NCBI GenBank assembly: GCA_018883485.1
Contig: VEQB01000125.1
Coordinates: 1-6,756, forward strand
Direction of reading: 5' to 3'
Source: Bacteroidota bacterium
Lineage (GTDB): Bacteria; Bacteroidota; Bacteroidia; UKL13-3
Length of the DNA stretch: 6,756 nt
A program made the translations under genes and the position numbers. Below are positions 1-6,476 of this stretch, one piece after another. The notes under the pieces were generated by a model, which did no database searches, was not told the DNA's origin, and worked only from the letters and a program-made list of their open reading frames with translations. Numbering within the stretch: position 1 is the first letter of the stretch; each line of letters begins with the position of its first letter.

Positions 1-323
1 TACAGAAGCTATTAACTACCTTCCCAGACCTTGATCCAGATTGGTTGCTGCTTGGTAAAGGTCAAATGTTTCGTAAAACTCAGGAAATGCCAGACTTAAG
101 TGTTGATTTAGAGCAATTTAAACAACTATTAAGCCATTTGGTAAAGCTGCAAGAAAATGAAGCTAAGGTGCTGCAATACCATGAGATACTACATAAGGAA
201 ATCAGCTATTTACAAGATTTAGATCAATTGCTAATTCAAAATCAATCCTTTTTAACCAAATTGCCTCAAGAATTTGAAGAAATACAAAAAAGTATAAAAT
301 CTAAACTAACAAGTAAGGAATAA
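1..323 (+). CDS. HTH (XRE-like) transcriptional regulator, C-terminal part only
   Basis: This is the 3' end of a gene whose start lies left of the window. The open frame begins with the CAG codon at position 3 and ends at TAA 321-323, giving 106 visible residues. The first residues read FPDLDPDWLLLGKGQMF. A 'FP-L-PDWLL-GKG-M' segment is the usual end of the N-terminal helix-turn-helix domain in many Bacteroidota XRE/phage-repressor-like regulators, so the DNA-binding helices are probably just off the edge. The remaining roughly 85 residues are polar and rich in Leu, Glu, Gln and Lys (for example LEQFKQLLSHLVKLQENEAK), which suggests long helices or a coiled coil for dimerisation. A TTG at 45 could be mistaken for a start, but the frame is open and family-like upstream of it, so this is a truncation by the window and not a small gene. 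The regulated genes are unknown. Confidence 0.75.
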   Translation, partial: QKLLTTFPDLDPDWLLLGKGQMFRKTQEMPDLSVDLEQFKQLLSHLVKLQENEAKVLQYHEILHKEISYLQDLDQLLIQNQSFLTKLPQEFEEIQKSIKSKLTSKE

Positions 324-384
324 TATTGTAATATATTCATTTATAATAATTTAAATAACTTTTTTATTTATATTTTCACCTGTT

Positions 385-392
385 TAAATTTG
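385..392 (+). promoter_or_regulatory. Candidate Bacteroidota -7 promoter element (TAnnTTTG)
   Basis: TAAATTTG matches the Bacteroidota -7 consensus TAnnTTTG exactly and ends only 5 nt before the ATG at 398. The surrounding 324-397 gap is almost pure A/T and contains no GC-rich hairpin, so no intrinsic terminator for the upstream regulator gene is visible. No convincing TTG at the -33 position was found about 19 nt upstream. If the element is used, transcription would start at or next to the ATG and the mRNA would be nearly leaderless. In such AT-rich sequence an octamer with two free positions can arise by chance. Confidence 0.35.
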
Positions 393-397
393 CTAGT

Positions 398-1003
398 ATG
401 AAAAAGCTTCAGTCCAATGACACAGGAAAAGCAAAACTATTTGAACAGAAAGGATTAAATTCTTTAACCAAGAATCCTGTTTGGTTGAGTATTATAGTTT
501 ACACCATTATTTGGGTTGCTTTAATTATAGCGCATCTAACTTTTGGTTCAGCCAGCTCCTTAAACAGTGTTATTCTTTACCTTTTTGCGATGGGTTTCTG
601 GACATTTTTTGAATACATGGCCCATCGGTTTCTGTTTCATTGGATTAACGACACGCCAAAAGTGCAGCGTTTTCATTATTTAATTCATGGGGTGCATCAT
701 GAGTACCCTAGAGATAAAGAGCGCTTGATTATGCCTATTGCGCCGGGTTTTATTTTGGTAATTGTATTGACTACTATTTTTTTTATTCCATTTGGCAGCA
801 ATGCCTTTATTTGGATGGCGGGATTTATTAATGGCTGGGCTATTTATGTTACCATTCATTATATGGTTCATACCTATCAACCTATTCAAAGCCTCAAAAT
901 TTTATGGACTCACCATGCCAAACACCATTACAAAGCAGAGGATAAGGCCTTTGGAGTTTCTACTCCTTTTTGGGATAAATTATTTGGAACCATGCCAGAT
1001 TAA
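398..1003 (+). CDS. Fatty acid hydroxylase superfamily protein (FA2H/Scs7-like membrane di-metal hydroxylase)
   Basis: The 201-residue product is a membrane di-metal enzyme of the FA_hydroxylase (sterol desaturase-related) family. It carries the complete histidine pattern known from fatty acid 2-hydroxylases: HRFLFH (H76, H81), HGVHH (H97, H100, H101), HYMVH (H154, H158) and HHAKHH (H173, H176, H177). Hydrophobic stretches near residues 28-47, 54-71, 111-131 and 136-153 fit about four membrane segments, with the histidines facing the cytoplasm. By family analogy it would hydroxylate an acyl chain, probably at C2, for sphingolipids, lipid A or similar lipids. The substrate is inferred, and carotenoid hydroxylases are a related alternative. 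The cytochrome b5 domain of eukaryotic FA2H is absent, as usual in bacteria, so the electron donor is encoded elsewhere. The start is ATG 398 with no clear Shine-Dalgarno. The stop overlaps that of the convergent M48 gene. Confidence 0.9.
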   Translation: MKKLQSNDTGKAKLFEQKGLNSLTKNPVWLSIIVYTIIWVALIIAHLTFGSASSLNSVILYLFAMGFWTFFEYMAHRFLFHWINDTPKVQRFHYLIHGVHHEYPRDKERLIMPIAPGFILVIVLTTIFFIPFGSNAFIWMAGFINGWAIYVTIHYMVHTYQPIQSLKILWTHHAKHHYKAEDKAFGVSTPFWDKLFGTMPD

Positions 1004-1779
1004 GGCAAACTCCGTAGCATTTTTTGGTAGGCCTCTTTATTATTCTTCCCTTTTTTACCGCCTAATTCCTTCCACTTCCGATTAATTTCTTCAACACGGT
1101 TTTCAGGATTGGGATGAGTGCTTAAGAATTCAACAACACCAGCATCTTTTCCTTCTTTCTGCAATTTATCAAAGAAAATACCTGTACCTCTGGCATCCAA
1201 TTCCGTTTCATAAAGATATTCTACCGAGCGCATGTCTGCCTCTTTTTCATCGCCTCTGCTAAATGAAAGGCTAATTAAATTGGCGCCAATGTTTACTAAT
1301 TGGGAGGCATCTCCTCCAAAAATCAACTGCAATCCTAAACTTAATCCCATGTTTTTAACCATTTGAGTAGTTCCATGTCGTAAGTCGGCATGGGCCATCT
1401 CATGACCCAAAACTCCGGCTAGGGCGTCTTCTGAATCTAGATACTTCATTAATCCCGTGTACACATAAATATAGCCACCAGGCAAGCAAAAAGCATTTAA
1501 AACCGAATCGTCTTTTATGATTTTAAGTTCCCAGTTAAAGTCCTTTGAATGTTTAACTTTCCCTGAAGCCAAAATCTTATCCTTTAATTTATTGAGGTAT
1601 TTATAGGGGGCTGCATGTTTTGTTTCATCTAAAATTTCCATCAACATGGCACCCTCATTTATTTGGGCAGCACTTTGGCTTCCAAGTGTTTCATCTATAG
1701 AAATTGGGATCCAGCCATTGCCGCAGGAACTTAAAAAAAGTACTGAAACAAATAATAAAACTAATTTTCTAAAAGTCAT
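1000..1779 (-). CDS. M48 family zinc metalloprotease, lipoprotein (BepA/LoiP-like)
   Basis: This is a 259-residue envelope protease. Its N-terminus (MTFRKLVLLF, then FLSSCG) is a lipoprotein signal peptide with lipobox LSSC, so Cys19 would be acylated. The M48 catalytic site is clear: HEMAH at H126-E127-H130, and a downstream ExxxD (E178 to D182, in RGDEKEAD) that supplies the third zinc ligand. THPNPENRVEEI (from T221) is the conserved C-terminal motif of the BepA/YfgC/LoiP-type branch. No TPR domain follows, so it resembles the short LoiP-like form, which handles misfolded envelope proteins; that role is inferred. An in-frame TTG at 1788 would add MVN and overlap the upstream stop, but ATG 1779 gives a normal signal peptide and begins 2 nt after the M13 stop, so I chose it. 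The gene is probably cotranscribed and translationally coupled with the M13 gene. Its stop overlaps that of the convergent hydroxylase gene. Confidence 0.92.
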   Translation of the reverse strand: MTFRKLVLLFVSVLFLSSCGNGWIPISIDETLGSQSAAQINEGAMLMEILDETKHAAPYKYLNKLKDKILASGKVKHSKDFNWELKIIKDDSVLNAFCLPGGYIYVYTGLMKYLDSEDALAGVLGHEMAHADLRHGTTQMVKNMGLSLGLQLIFGGDASQLVNIGANLISLSFSRGDEKEADMRSVEYLYETELDARGTGIFFDKLQKEGKDAGVVEFLSTHPNPENRVEEINRKWKELGGKKGKNNKEAYQKMLRSLP

Positions 1780-1781
1780 AT

Positions 1782-3800
1782 TTACCAAATATTAGCGCGG
1801 GTTTCTGGACTTCTATACATTTTCATTTCTTCTTTTACGCCAAACACATCATAAAACTGTGGCATATTTCCTAGAGTTCCTAATACTCTAAATTCACCGG
1901 GTGAATGGGGGTCGGTTAGAATTAACTGCCTCAATGCCTCTGGTCTTACATTGTTCTTCCAAATCTGTGCAAAACCAATAAAGAAACGTTGCTCAGGTGT
2001 GAATCCACCGACTGTTTTTCCAGGATTTTTTTGTTGACGCATTTTAAAGGCCTCATAGGCAATAGTTAATCCGCCTAAATCAGCAATGTTTTCTCCTAGG
2101 GTTAATTCGCCATTTACATGCAAACTATCACTTACATAAAAATTGTTAAATTGGTTAACCAACACCTTGGTTCTGGCTTCAAACTGTTTGCGATCTTCAT
2201 CTGTCCACCAACTTTTCAAATTTCCATCTGGACCGTATTTTGCGCCTTGATCATCGAAACCATGTGTAAGTTCGTGTCCAATAACTGCACCAATGCTACC
2301 ATAATTTACAGCATCATCTGCATTGGCATCAAAGAATGGTGGTTGCATAATAGCTGCCGGAAAAACAATTTCGTTTAAGGTAGGGCTGTAATAAGCATTA
2401 ACAGTTTGCGGCAACATTCCCCATCGGTTGCGGTCAATGGGCTTACCTAAATTTCCAATATTGTCTTTAAAACCAAATTGGTTTGCTCTCCAAATATTTT
2501 CGATGTATGAATCTTCTTTTATTTCTAAACTGCTATAATCTTTCCATTTGTCGGGGTAACCAAATTTACGGTTAAATGAAGCCAATTTTGCCAAAGCTTT
2601 TTCTTTAGTTTGGGAACTCATCCACTCTAAATTATTGATGCGAATTCTAAATGCGGCAATAATATCGTCCACCATGGCATTAACTCTTTGCTTAGAGGCA
2701 GGAGTGAAGACTTTGGCAACAAAAAGCTGACCTAATAATTCTCCAACCACGCTGTTTGTGGCTGCAATACCGCGTTTCCATAATGGTTTTTGTTCCTTGG
2801 TACCTGTTAATACGGTAGAATAAAAATAGAAATTTTGTTGATCCAATCTTGCATCTAAATAACTAGCGCTTTGGTTCATTAAGCACCAACGCATATAGGC
2901 TTTTAAGTCTTGTAGCGGCGTGTTGGTAAGCAATTGGTTTAAATTGCTAAAGAACTCTGGTTGCGATACAATTAAGCTATCAAAAGGAGCAGTGCCTATC
3001 TCATCCAAAAATGTTCTAAACTTTAATTCTGGATAATCGGCCAAAACCTTGTTTAAGGCTCTTTTATTGTATTGCTTTTCTTGGTTTCTGCGCTCTGTGC
3101 GGGTCATAGAAACTTTAGCTAATTCTGTTTCAAAAGCTAATATTGTTTTGGCATTGCCATCGTTTGGATAACCATATAACTCAGCAATCTTTTGAATATG
3201 GGCTTGATATTCTTCCCTTATTTTCAAAGATTTAGCATCTGTTTTTAAATAATAATCTCTGTCGGGTAAACCAAGTCCGCCCTGACTCATATATGGAATA
3301 TAAGCGGTACTGTTTTTCAAATCTTGCCCTACATAAAAACCAAAGAAACAACGAATGCCCATTCCATAAAACTTAGCGGTAGTTTCAATCAATTGGGTGG
3401 TGTTGGAGATATTGTTAATAGCAGTAAAATAGGGTAATATCGGCCTAATTCCTTGCGATTCTCTTTTTAGTGTATCTAAAAATAAGCGATAAAATGTACC
3501 TACTTTTTGCTCTGCACTACCTGCCTTTGCTGTTTTATTTTGGGCAGCATTTTCAAGAATTTGTTTTAAAATATCATTGTTACGTTCGGTAACTTGGTTA
3601 AAGCTTCCCCAGCGACTTTCGCTTGCTGGAATTGGGTTATTTTTTAACCAGGTTCCATTTGCGTAACGGTAAAAATCGTCGCCAGGAACAACGGATTTGT
3701 CTATGGCAGCAGTATCAATTCCCTTTATTTGTTTATAAACCATGGCTGAACCAAGCAATAGAATAAAGCTTGCAGCAATTGGTATGATGATTTTTTTCAT
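1782..3800 (-). CDS. M13 family metalloendopeptidase (neprilysin/PepO-like), exported
   Basis: This is a full-length M13 zinc endopeptidase of 672 residues from ATG 3800. The zinc site is HELTH (H509, E510, H513) with ENIAD (E570, D574) as third ligand. NAYY (N468-Y471) matches the substrate-binding NAYY/NAFY motif of neprilysin, and H632 and R638 in DPHSPGEFRV match its transition-state and substrate residues. The M13_N domain covers about 38-430 and the catalytic domain about 465-672. It would cleave peptides outside the cytoplasm. The N-terminus, MKK followed by a hydrophobic run to about residue 18, is a signal peptide or anchor. It lacks a lipobox Cys, unlike the neighbouring M48 protease. 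An in-frame ATG at 3839 would add 13 polar residues before the MKK; I prefer 3800 because it gives a standard signal peptide. This is the first gene of the leftward pair with the M48 lipoprotein, and it diverges from lolD across about 110 nt. Confidence 0.94.
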   Translation of the reverse strand: MKKIIIPIAASFILLLGSAMVYKQIKGIDTAAIDKSVVPGDDFYRYANGTWLKNNPIPASESRWGSFNQVTERNNDILKQILENAAQNKTAKAGSAEQKVGTFYRLFLDTLKRESQGIRPILPYFTAINNISNTTQLIETTAKFYGMGIRCFFGFYVGQDLKNSTAYIPYMSQGGLGLPDRDYYLKTDAKSLKIREEYQAHIQKIAELYGYPNDGNAKTILAFETELAKVSMTRTERRNQEKQYNKRALNKVLADYPELKFRTFLDEIGTAPFDSLIVSQPEFFSNLNQLLTNTPLQDLKAYMRWCLMNQSASYLDARLDQQNFYFYSTVLTGTKEQKPLWKRGIAATNSVVGELLGQLFVAKVFTPASKQRVNAMVDDIIAAFRIRINNLEWMSSQTKEKALAKLASFNRKFGYPDKWKDYSSLEIKEDSYIENIWRANQFGFKDNIGNLGKPIDRNRWGMLPQTVNAYYSPTLNEIVFPAAIMQPPFFDANADDAVNYGSIGAVIGHELTHGFDDQGAKYGPDGNLKSWWTDEDRKQFEARTKVLVNQFNNFYVSDSLHVNGELTLGENIADLGGLTIAYEAFKMRQQKNPGKTVGGFTPEQRFFIGFAQIWKNNVRPEALRQLILTDPHSPGEFRVLGTLGNMPQFYDVFGVKEEMKMYRSPETRANIW

Positions 3801-3910
3801 GATTATTTCTTTGTGGTAAAAAAACGAATTATTTCTCATCTATCAAACAAAAGCTTGAATTGCTTTTTATTTGTTGACTTTAGATTCAAAATTGTAATAT
3901 TGGAACATAA
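3801..3910. promoter_or_regulatory. Divergent intergenic region between the M13 protease gene and lolD
   Basis: These 110 nt must hold the promoters for both the leftward protease pair and the rightward lolD-recQ-glycosyltransferase unit. On the + strand TAATATTG (3895-3902) differs by one base from the TAnnTTTG -7 consensus and lies 18 nt after a TTG (3874-3876) that could be the -33 element. The ATG at 3911 follows after 8 nt, which predicts a very short leader. A weak GGAA at 3902-3905 could instead act as a ribosome-binding site, in which case transcription would have to begin further upstream. On the - strand I found no match to TAnnTTTG in front of ATG 3800. No riboswitch-like or operator-like inverted repeat stands out. 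Confidence 0.35.
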
Positions 3911-4564
3911 ATGATTGAAGCCAAAGAAGTTTATAAATCCTATGAAGGATTGCCTGTATTAAAAGGCATTAATTTACATATCCAGCTGGGTGAGGTGGTA
4001 TCTATTGTGGGTGCTTCTGGCGCAGGAAAAACTACCCTGTTGCAAATTTTGGGTACCTTGGATCAACCCGATAGTGGTTCTTTAAAAATTGGCGGAGAAG
4101 AAACCAATATGCTTAAAGGTAACAAATTGGCAAGGTTTAGAAACCAGCAAATAGGTTTTATTTTCCAGTTTCACCAATTGCTGCCAGAGTTTACAGCTTG
4201 GGAAAATGTTTGTTTACCCGCCTGGATAGGAAAGAAAGATGAGACTAAAAGTAAAAAACGCGCTTTAGAATTATTAGATTTTCTAGGTTTAAAAGATAGG
4301 ATTAACCATAAACCCGCTGCCTTAAGCGGGGGAGAACAACAACGCGTGGCTGTAGCGAGAGCCTTAATAAACGAACCCGCAGTAATCTTAGCCGATGAAC
4401 CTTCGGGAAATTTGGATTCTAAAGCGGCCGGAGAGCTACACCAATTGTTTTTTGATCTTCGCAAATCTTTCAAACAAACCTTTGTGATTGTAACCCATAA
4501 TCAATCTTTGGCAGCACAAAGTGATAGACAATTAATTATCCGCGACGGTATAATTGAGCAATAA
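3911..4564 (+). CDS. lolD: LolD, ABC ATPase of the lipoprotein-releasing system
   Basis: This 217-residue protein is a stand-alone ABC ATPase with every motif intact: Walker A GASGAGKT (34-41), Q-loop Q86, signature LSGGEQQR (138-145), Walker B with D162 and E163, D-loop SGNLD (165-169) and H-loop H196. The stretch GFIFQFHQLLPEFTAWENV (82-100), ending near IGKK, closely matches the LolD motif of E. coli LolD, which contacts the LolC/LolE permeases. This makes LolD a better call than MacB or FtsE. LolD powers the extraction of lipoproteins from the inner membrane for transfer to LolA. No FtsX-like permease gene lies next to it here, so the permease must be encoded elsewhere. The gene starts at ATG 3911 and its last 11 nt overlap the recQ frame. 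The divergent neighbours include a lipoprotein protease, a loose functional link that is only inferred. Confidence 0.92.
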   Translation: MIEAKEVYKSYEGLPVLKGINLHIQLGEVVSIVGASGAGKTTLLQILGTLDQPDSGSLKIGGEETNMLKGNKLARFRNQQIGFIFQFHQLLPEFTAWENVCLPAWIGKKDETKSKKRALELLDFLGLKDRINHKPAALSGGEQQRVAVARALINEPAVILADEPSGNLDSKAAGELHQLFFDLRKSFKQTFVIVTHNQSLAAQSDRQLIIRDGIIEQ

Positions 4565-6476
4565 AGCCGACATATTTGAGATACTAAAATCCTATTGGGG
4601 TTATTCGGTTTTTAGAGAACCCCAGCAGCAAATTATTGAAGCCACATTGCGGCAGGAAGATGTTCTAGCGCTCTTGCCTACAGGAGGCGGGAAATCTATT
4701 TGCTTTCAAGTACCTGCAATGGCTATGGAAGGCGTTTGTTTGGTAGTTTCTCCCTTGATAGCTTTAATGAAAGACCAGGTAGAGAACCTTAATAAACGAG
4801 GTATTCAAGCGCATGCCATTTATTCTGGCATGCACAGCGAAGAGATTAAAACCATTCTTGGTAATTGCTTGTATGGAGGTGTGAAATTTTTATACCTATC
4901 GCCAGAAAGATTAGCCTCTGAAATGATAAGAGACTATTTGCTAAAAATGCCTGTAAATATATTAGCCATTGATGAAGCACATTGTATTAGTCAATGGGGG
5001 CATGAGTTTAGACCCCAATACCGTCGCATAGCTGAAGTTAGATCTCTTTTACCTAATGTTCCAGTTTTAGCACTTACTGCATCTGCCACTCCAAATGTGG
5101 TGGCAGATATTATGGAACAATTGGGTTTTAAGAAAAAAATTTTATTTAAAAAGAGTTTTGAACGCCAGAATTTACATTATGTAGTTAGAAAAACAGAAGA
5201 TAAATATGGCAAACTATTGCAAAGCATTAAAGGCGTAAATGGAAGCTGTTTGGTTTATGTTCGCAATAGGAAAATGACGGCTGAGATTGCAGCCTATCTT
5301 ACAAAAAATGGAATTGTAGCTTCTTACTATCATGCTGGTTTAGAGGCTTCGGAAAGAAGTAAACGACAAGAAGATTGGATTAAAGGTAGGGTTCAAATTA
5401 TGGCTTGCACCAACGCATTTGGAATGGGAATAGATAAACCAGATTGCAGGTTGGTAATTCATTTTGAAATGCCAGATTGTTTAGAAGCTTATTACCAAGA
5501 AGCAGGCAGGGCTGGTAGGGATGGCAATAAAGCTTATTGTTTATTGTTATATCATACTTCTGATGCAGCCCAAGCGCATGCAAAATTAGAGCAGCAATAT
5601 CCAGAGCCAGATTATATTAGGTTGGTTTATGAACAGTTGGGAAGCTATTTGCGCATACCCATTGGTGAGCAAACAGATATCTTTCATGCTCTAGATTTAT
5701 CGAAGTTTTCACTACATATTAAACAACATCCAATTAAGGTAAATGCCGCAATTAACTTGTTGTCGCAATTGGAAATTATTCAGTTATCGGAAGGCTTTTT
5801 TGATCAGGATAAGCTAAAAATAACCATCTCGGCACAGGAGATACAAAACTTACAAAATAATCAAGAAACTTGGTTTGCTATTCTACAATTGCTCTTAAGG
5901 ATGCAAGGCGGATTGTTTGAAGATGCCAAAGCTATTTCCTTAAATTTAATTGCTATGAAAGCTAATTTAAGTGAAAGTGAATTGCTAGGTGAATTTCAAA
6001 AAATGCAAGAGCATGGGTTAATAGAATTTATTAAAGCGGGTGCACTACCAAGTATTCAATTTGTAAATGAACGGGTAGATAAACGCTATTTAAAATTAGA
6101 CACAAAGCAAATAAAGCAAAGAAAGCAGGTTCAACAAGAAAAACTTGAGGCAATGATAAAATTTGCAGATAGTGATTTAATTTGCAGAAGTAGAAGCATG
6201 CTTTTGTATTTTGGAGAAAGTAACGCTGGCGATTGTGGCTCTTGTGATATTTGTTTAGAAAAGGATAAGGACTATTTAACCTCGAACAAACTGGAAAGCA
6301 TTACTAAGAATTTATCCCAAATTAAAGGCATGAAGCCTTTAAGCATGAGAGAACTTGGGTCAATAATTAAGGGTGTAAATCCAAAGGACCTAGTAAGTGC
6401 TTGCAGATTTTTAGCAGATAAAGGCGTAATTGCCTTGAATAACGAACAAGAAATTACTTGGATAGGAGAAAAATAA
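4554..6476 (+). CDS. recQ: RecQ-family ATP-dependent DNA helicase (Bacteroidota-type architecture)
   Basis: The 640-residue SF2 helicase would unwind DNA 3' to 5' in recombination and fork repair. Visible motifs are motif 0 (YWGYSVFREPQ from Y14), Walker A LPTGGGKS (41-48), DEAH (140-143), LTASATP (174-180), NAFGMGIDKPD (287-297) and QEAGRAGRDG (315-324). The RecQ zinc site is kept: C544, C561, C564 and C567. About 200 residues separate motif VI from that zinc site, against only tens in E. coli RecQ. This segment looks helical and winged-helix-like. The 70 residues after the zinc cluster resemble a short winged helix, and there is no HRDC domain. The start must be TTG 4554: a TAA in the same frame lies immediately before it (4551-4553), and the next ATG falls beyond Walker A. 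It overlaps lolD by 11 nt, so translational coupling is likely. A diverged RecQ paralogue alongside a canonical RecQ elsewhere is possible. Confidence 0.93.
   Translation: MSNKADIFEILKSYWGYSVFREPQQQIIEATLRQEDVLALLPTGGGKSICFQVPAMAMEGVCLVVSPLIALMKDQVENLNKRGIQAHAIYSGMHSEEIKTILGNCLYGGVKFLYLSPERLASEMIRDYLLKMPVNILAIDEAHCISQWGHEFRPQYRRIAEVRSLLPNVPVLALTASATPNVVADIMEQLGFKKKILFKKSFERQNLHYVVRKTEDKYGKLLQSIKGVNGSCLVYVRNRKMTAEIAAYLTKNGIVASYYHAGLEASERSKRQEDWIKGRVQIMACTNAFGMGIDKPDCRLVIHFEMPDCLEAYYQEAGRAGRDGNKAYCLLLYHTSDAAQAHAKLEQQYPEPDYIRLVYEQLGSYLRIPIGEQTDIFHALDLSKFSLHIKQHPIKVNAAINLLSQLEIIQLSEGFFDQDKLKITISAQEIQNLQNNQETWFAILQLLLRMQGGLFEDAKAISLNLIAMKANLSESELLGEFQKMQEHGLIEFIKAGALPSIQFVNERVDKRYLKLDTKQIKQRKQVQQEKLEAMIKFADSDLICRSRSMLLYFGESNAGDCGSCDICLEKDKDYLTSNKLESITKNLSQIKGMKPLSMRELGSIIKGVNPKDLVSACRFLADKGVIALNNEQEITWIGEK
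4811..4833. repeat. Perfect 8-bp inverted repeat inside recQ
   Basis: GCATGCCA (4811-4818) and TGGCATGC (4826-4833) are exact reverse complements separated by the 7-nt loop TTTATTC. The stem is GC-rich for this AT-rich gene and each arm contains the palindrome GCATGC. It encodes part of the region between helicase motifs Ia and II. It could form an RNA hairpin about 260 nt into the message, but codon constraint or chance explains it equally well. No T-run follows, so it is not an intrinsic terminator. Confidence 0.5.

Noticed and set aside
45..323. A separate 92-residue gene starting at TTG 45
   Set aside because: The frame is open to the left edge, and the upstream codons encode FPDLDPDW, which belongs to the same HTH-family signature. 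It is the tail of a larger gene.
992..1025. A possible intrinsic terminator just after the hydroxylase stop (ATGC ... GCAT followed by T residues)
   Set aside because: The stem is only 4 bp with a loop of about 21 nt and no further pairing, too weak to call. The T-run falls inside the M48 coding sequence.
792..1085. A 97-codon + strand reading frame spanning the end of the hydroxylase gene and the M48 gene
   Set aside because: It is out of frame with a strongly supported hydroxylase and antisense to the M48 gene, and it shows no recognisable motif. It is a shadow frame.
1777..1788. TTG 1788 as the start of the M48 gene
   Set aside because: It would add only MVN before a textbook lipoprotein signal peptide and overlap the M13 stop. 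ATG 1779, two nt after that stop, is the simpler start.
4313..4330. A 6-bp inverted repeat CCCGCT / AGCGGG in lolD
   Set aside because: It encodes the conserved residues leading into the LSGG signature, has no T-run after it, and is adequately explained by coding sequence.
4171..4473. A 100-codon - strand reading frame opposite lolD
   Set aside because: It lies fully antisense to a conserved ABC ATPase and its product has no family-like features. The same holds for the antisense frames at 680-889, 2118-2378, 5398-5583 and 6272-6535.
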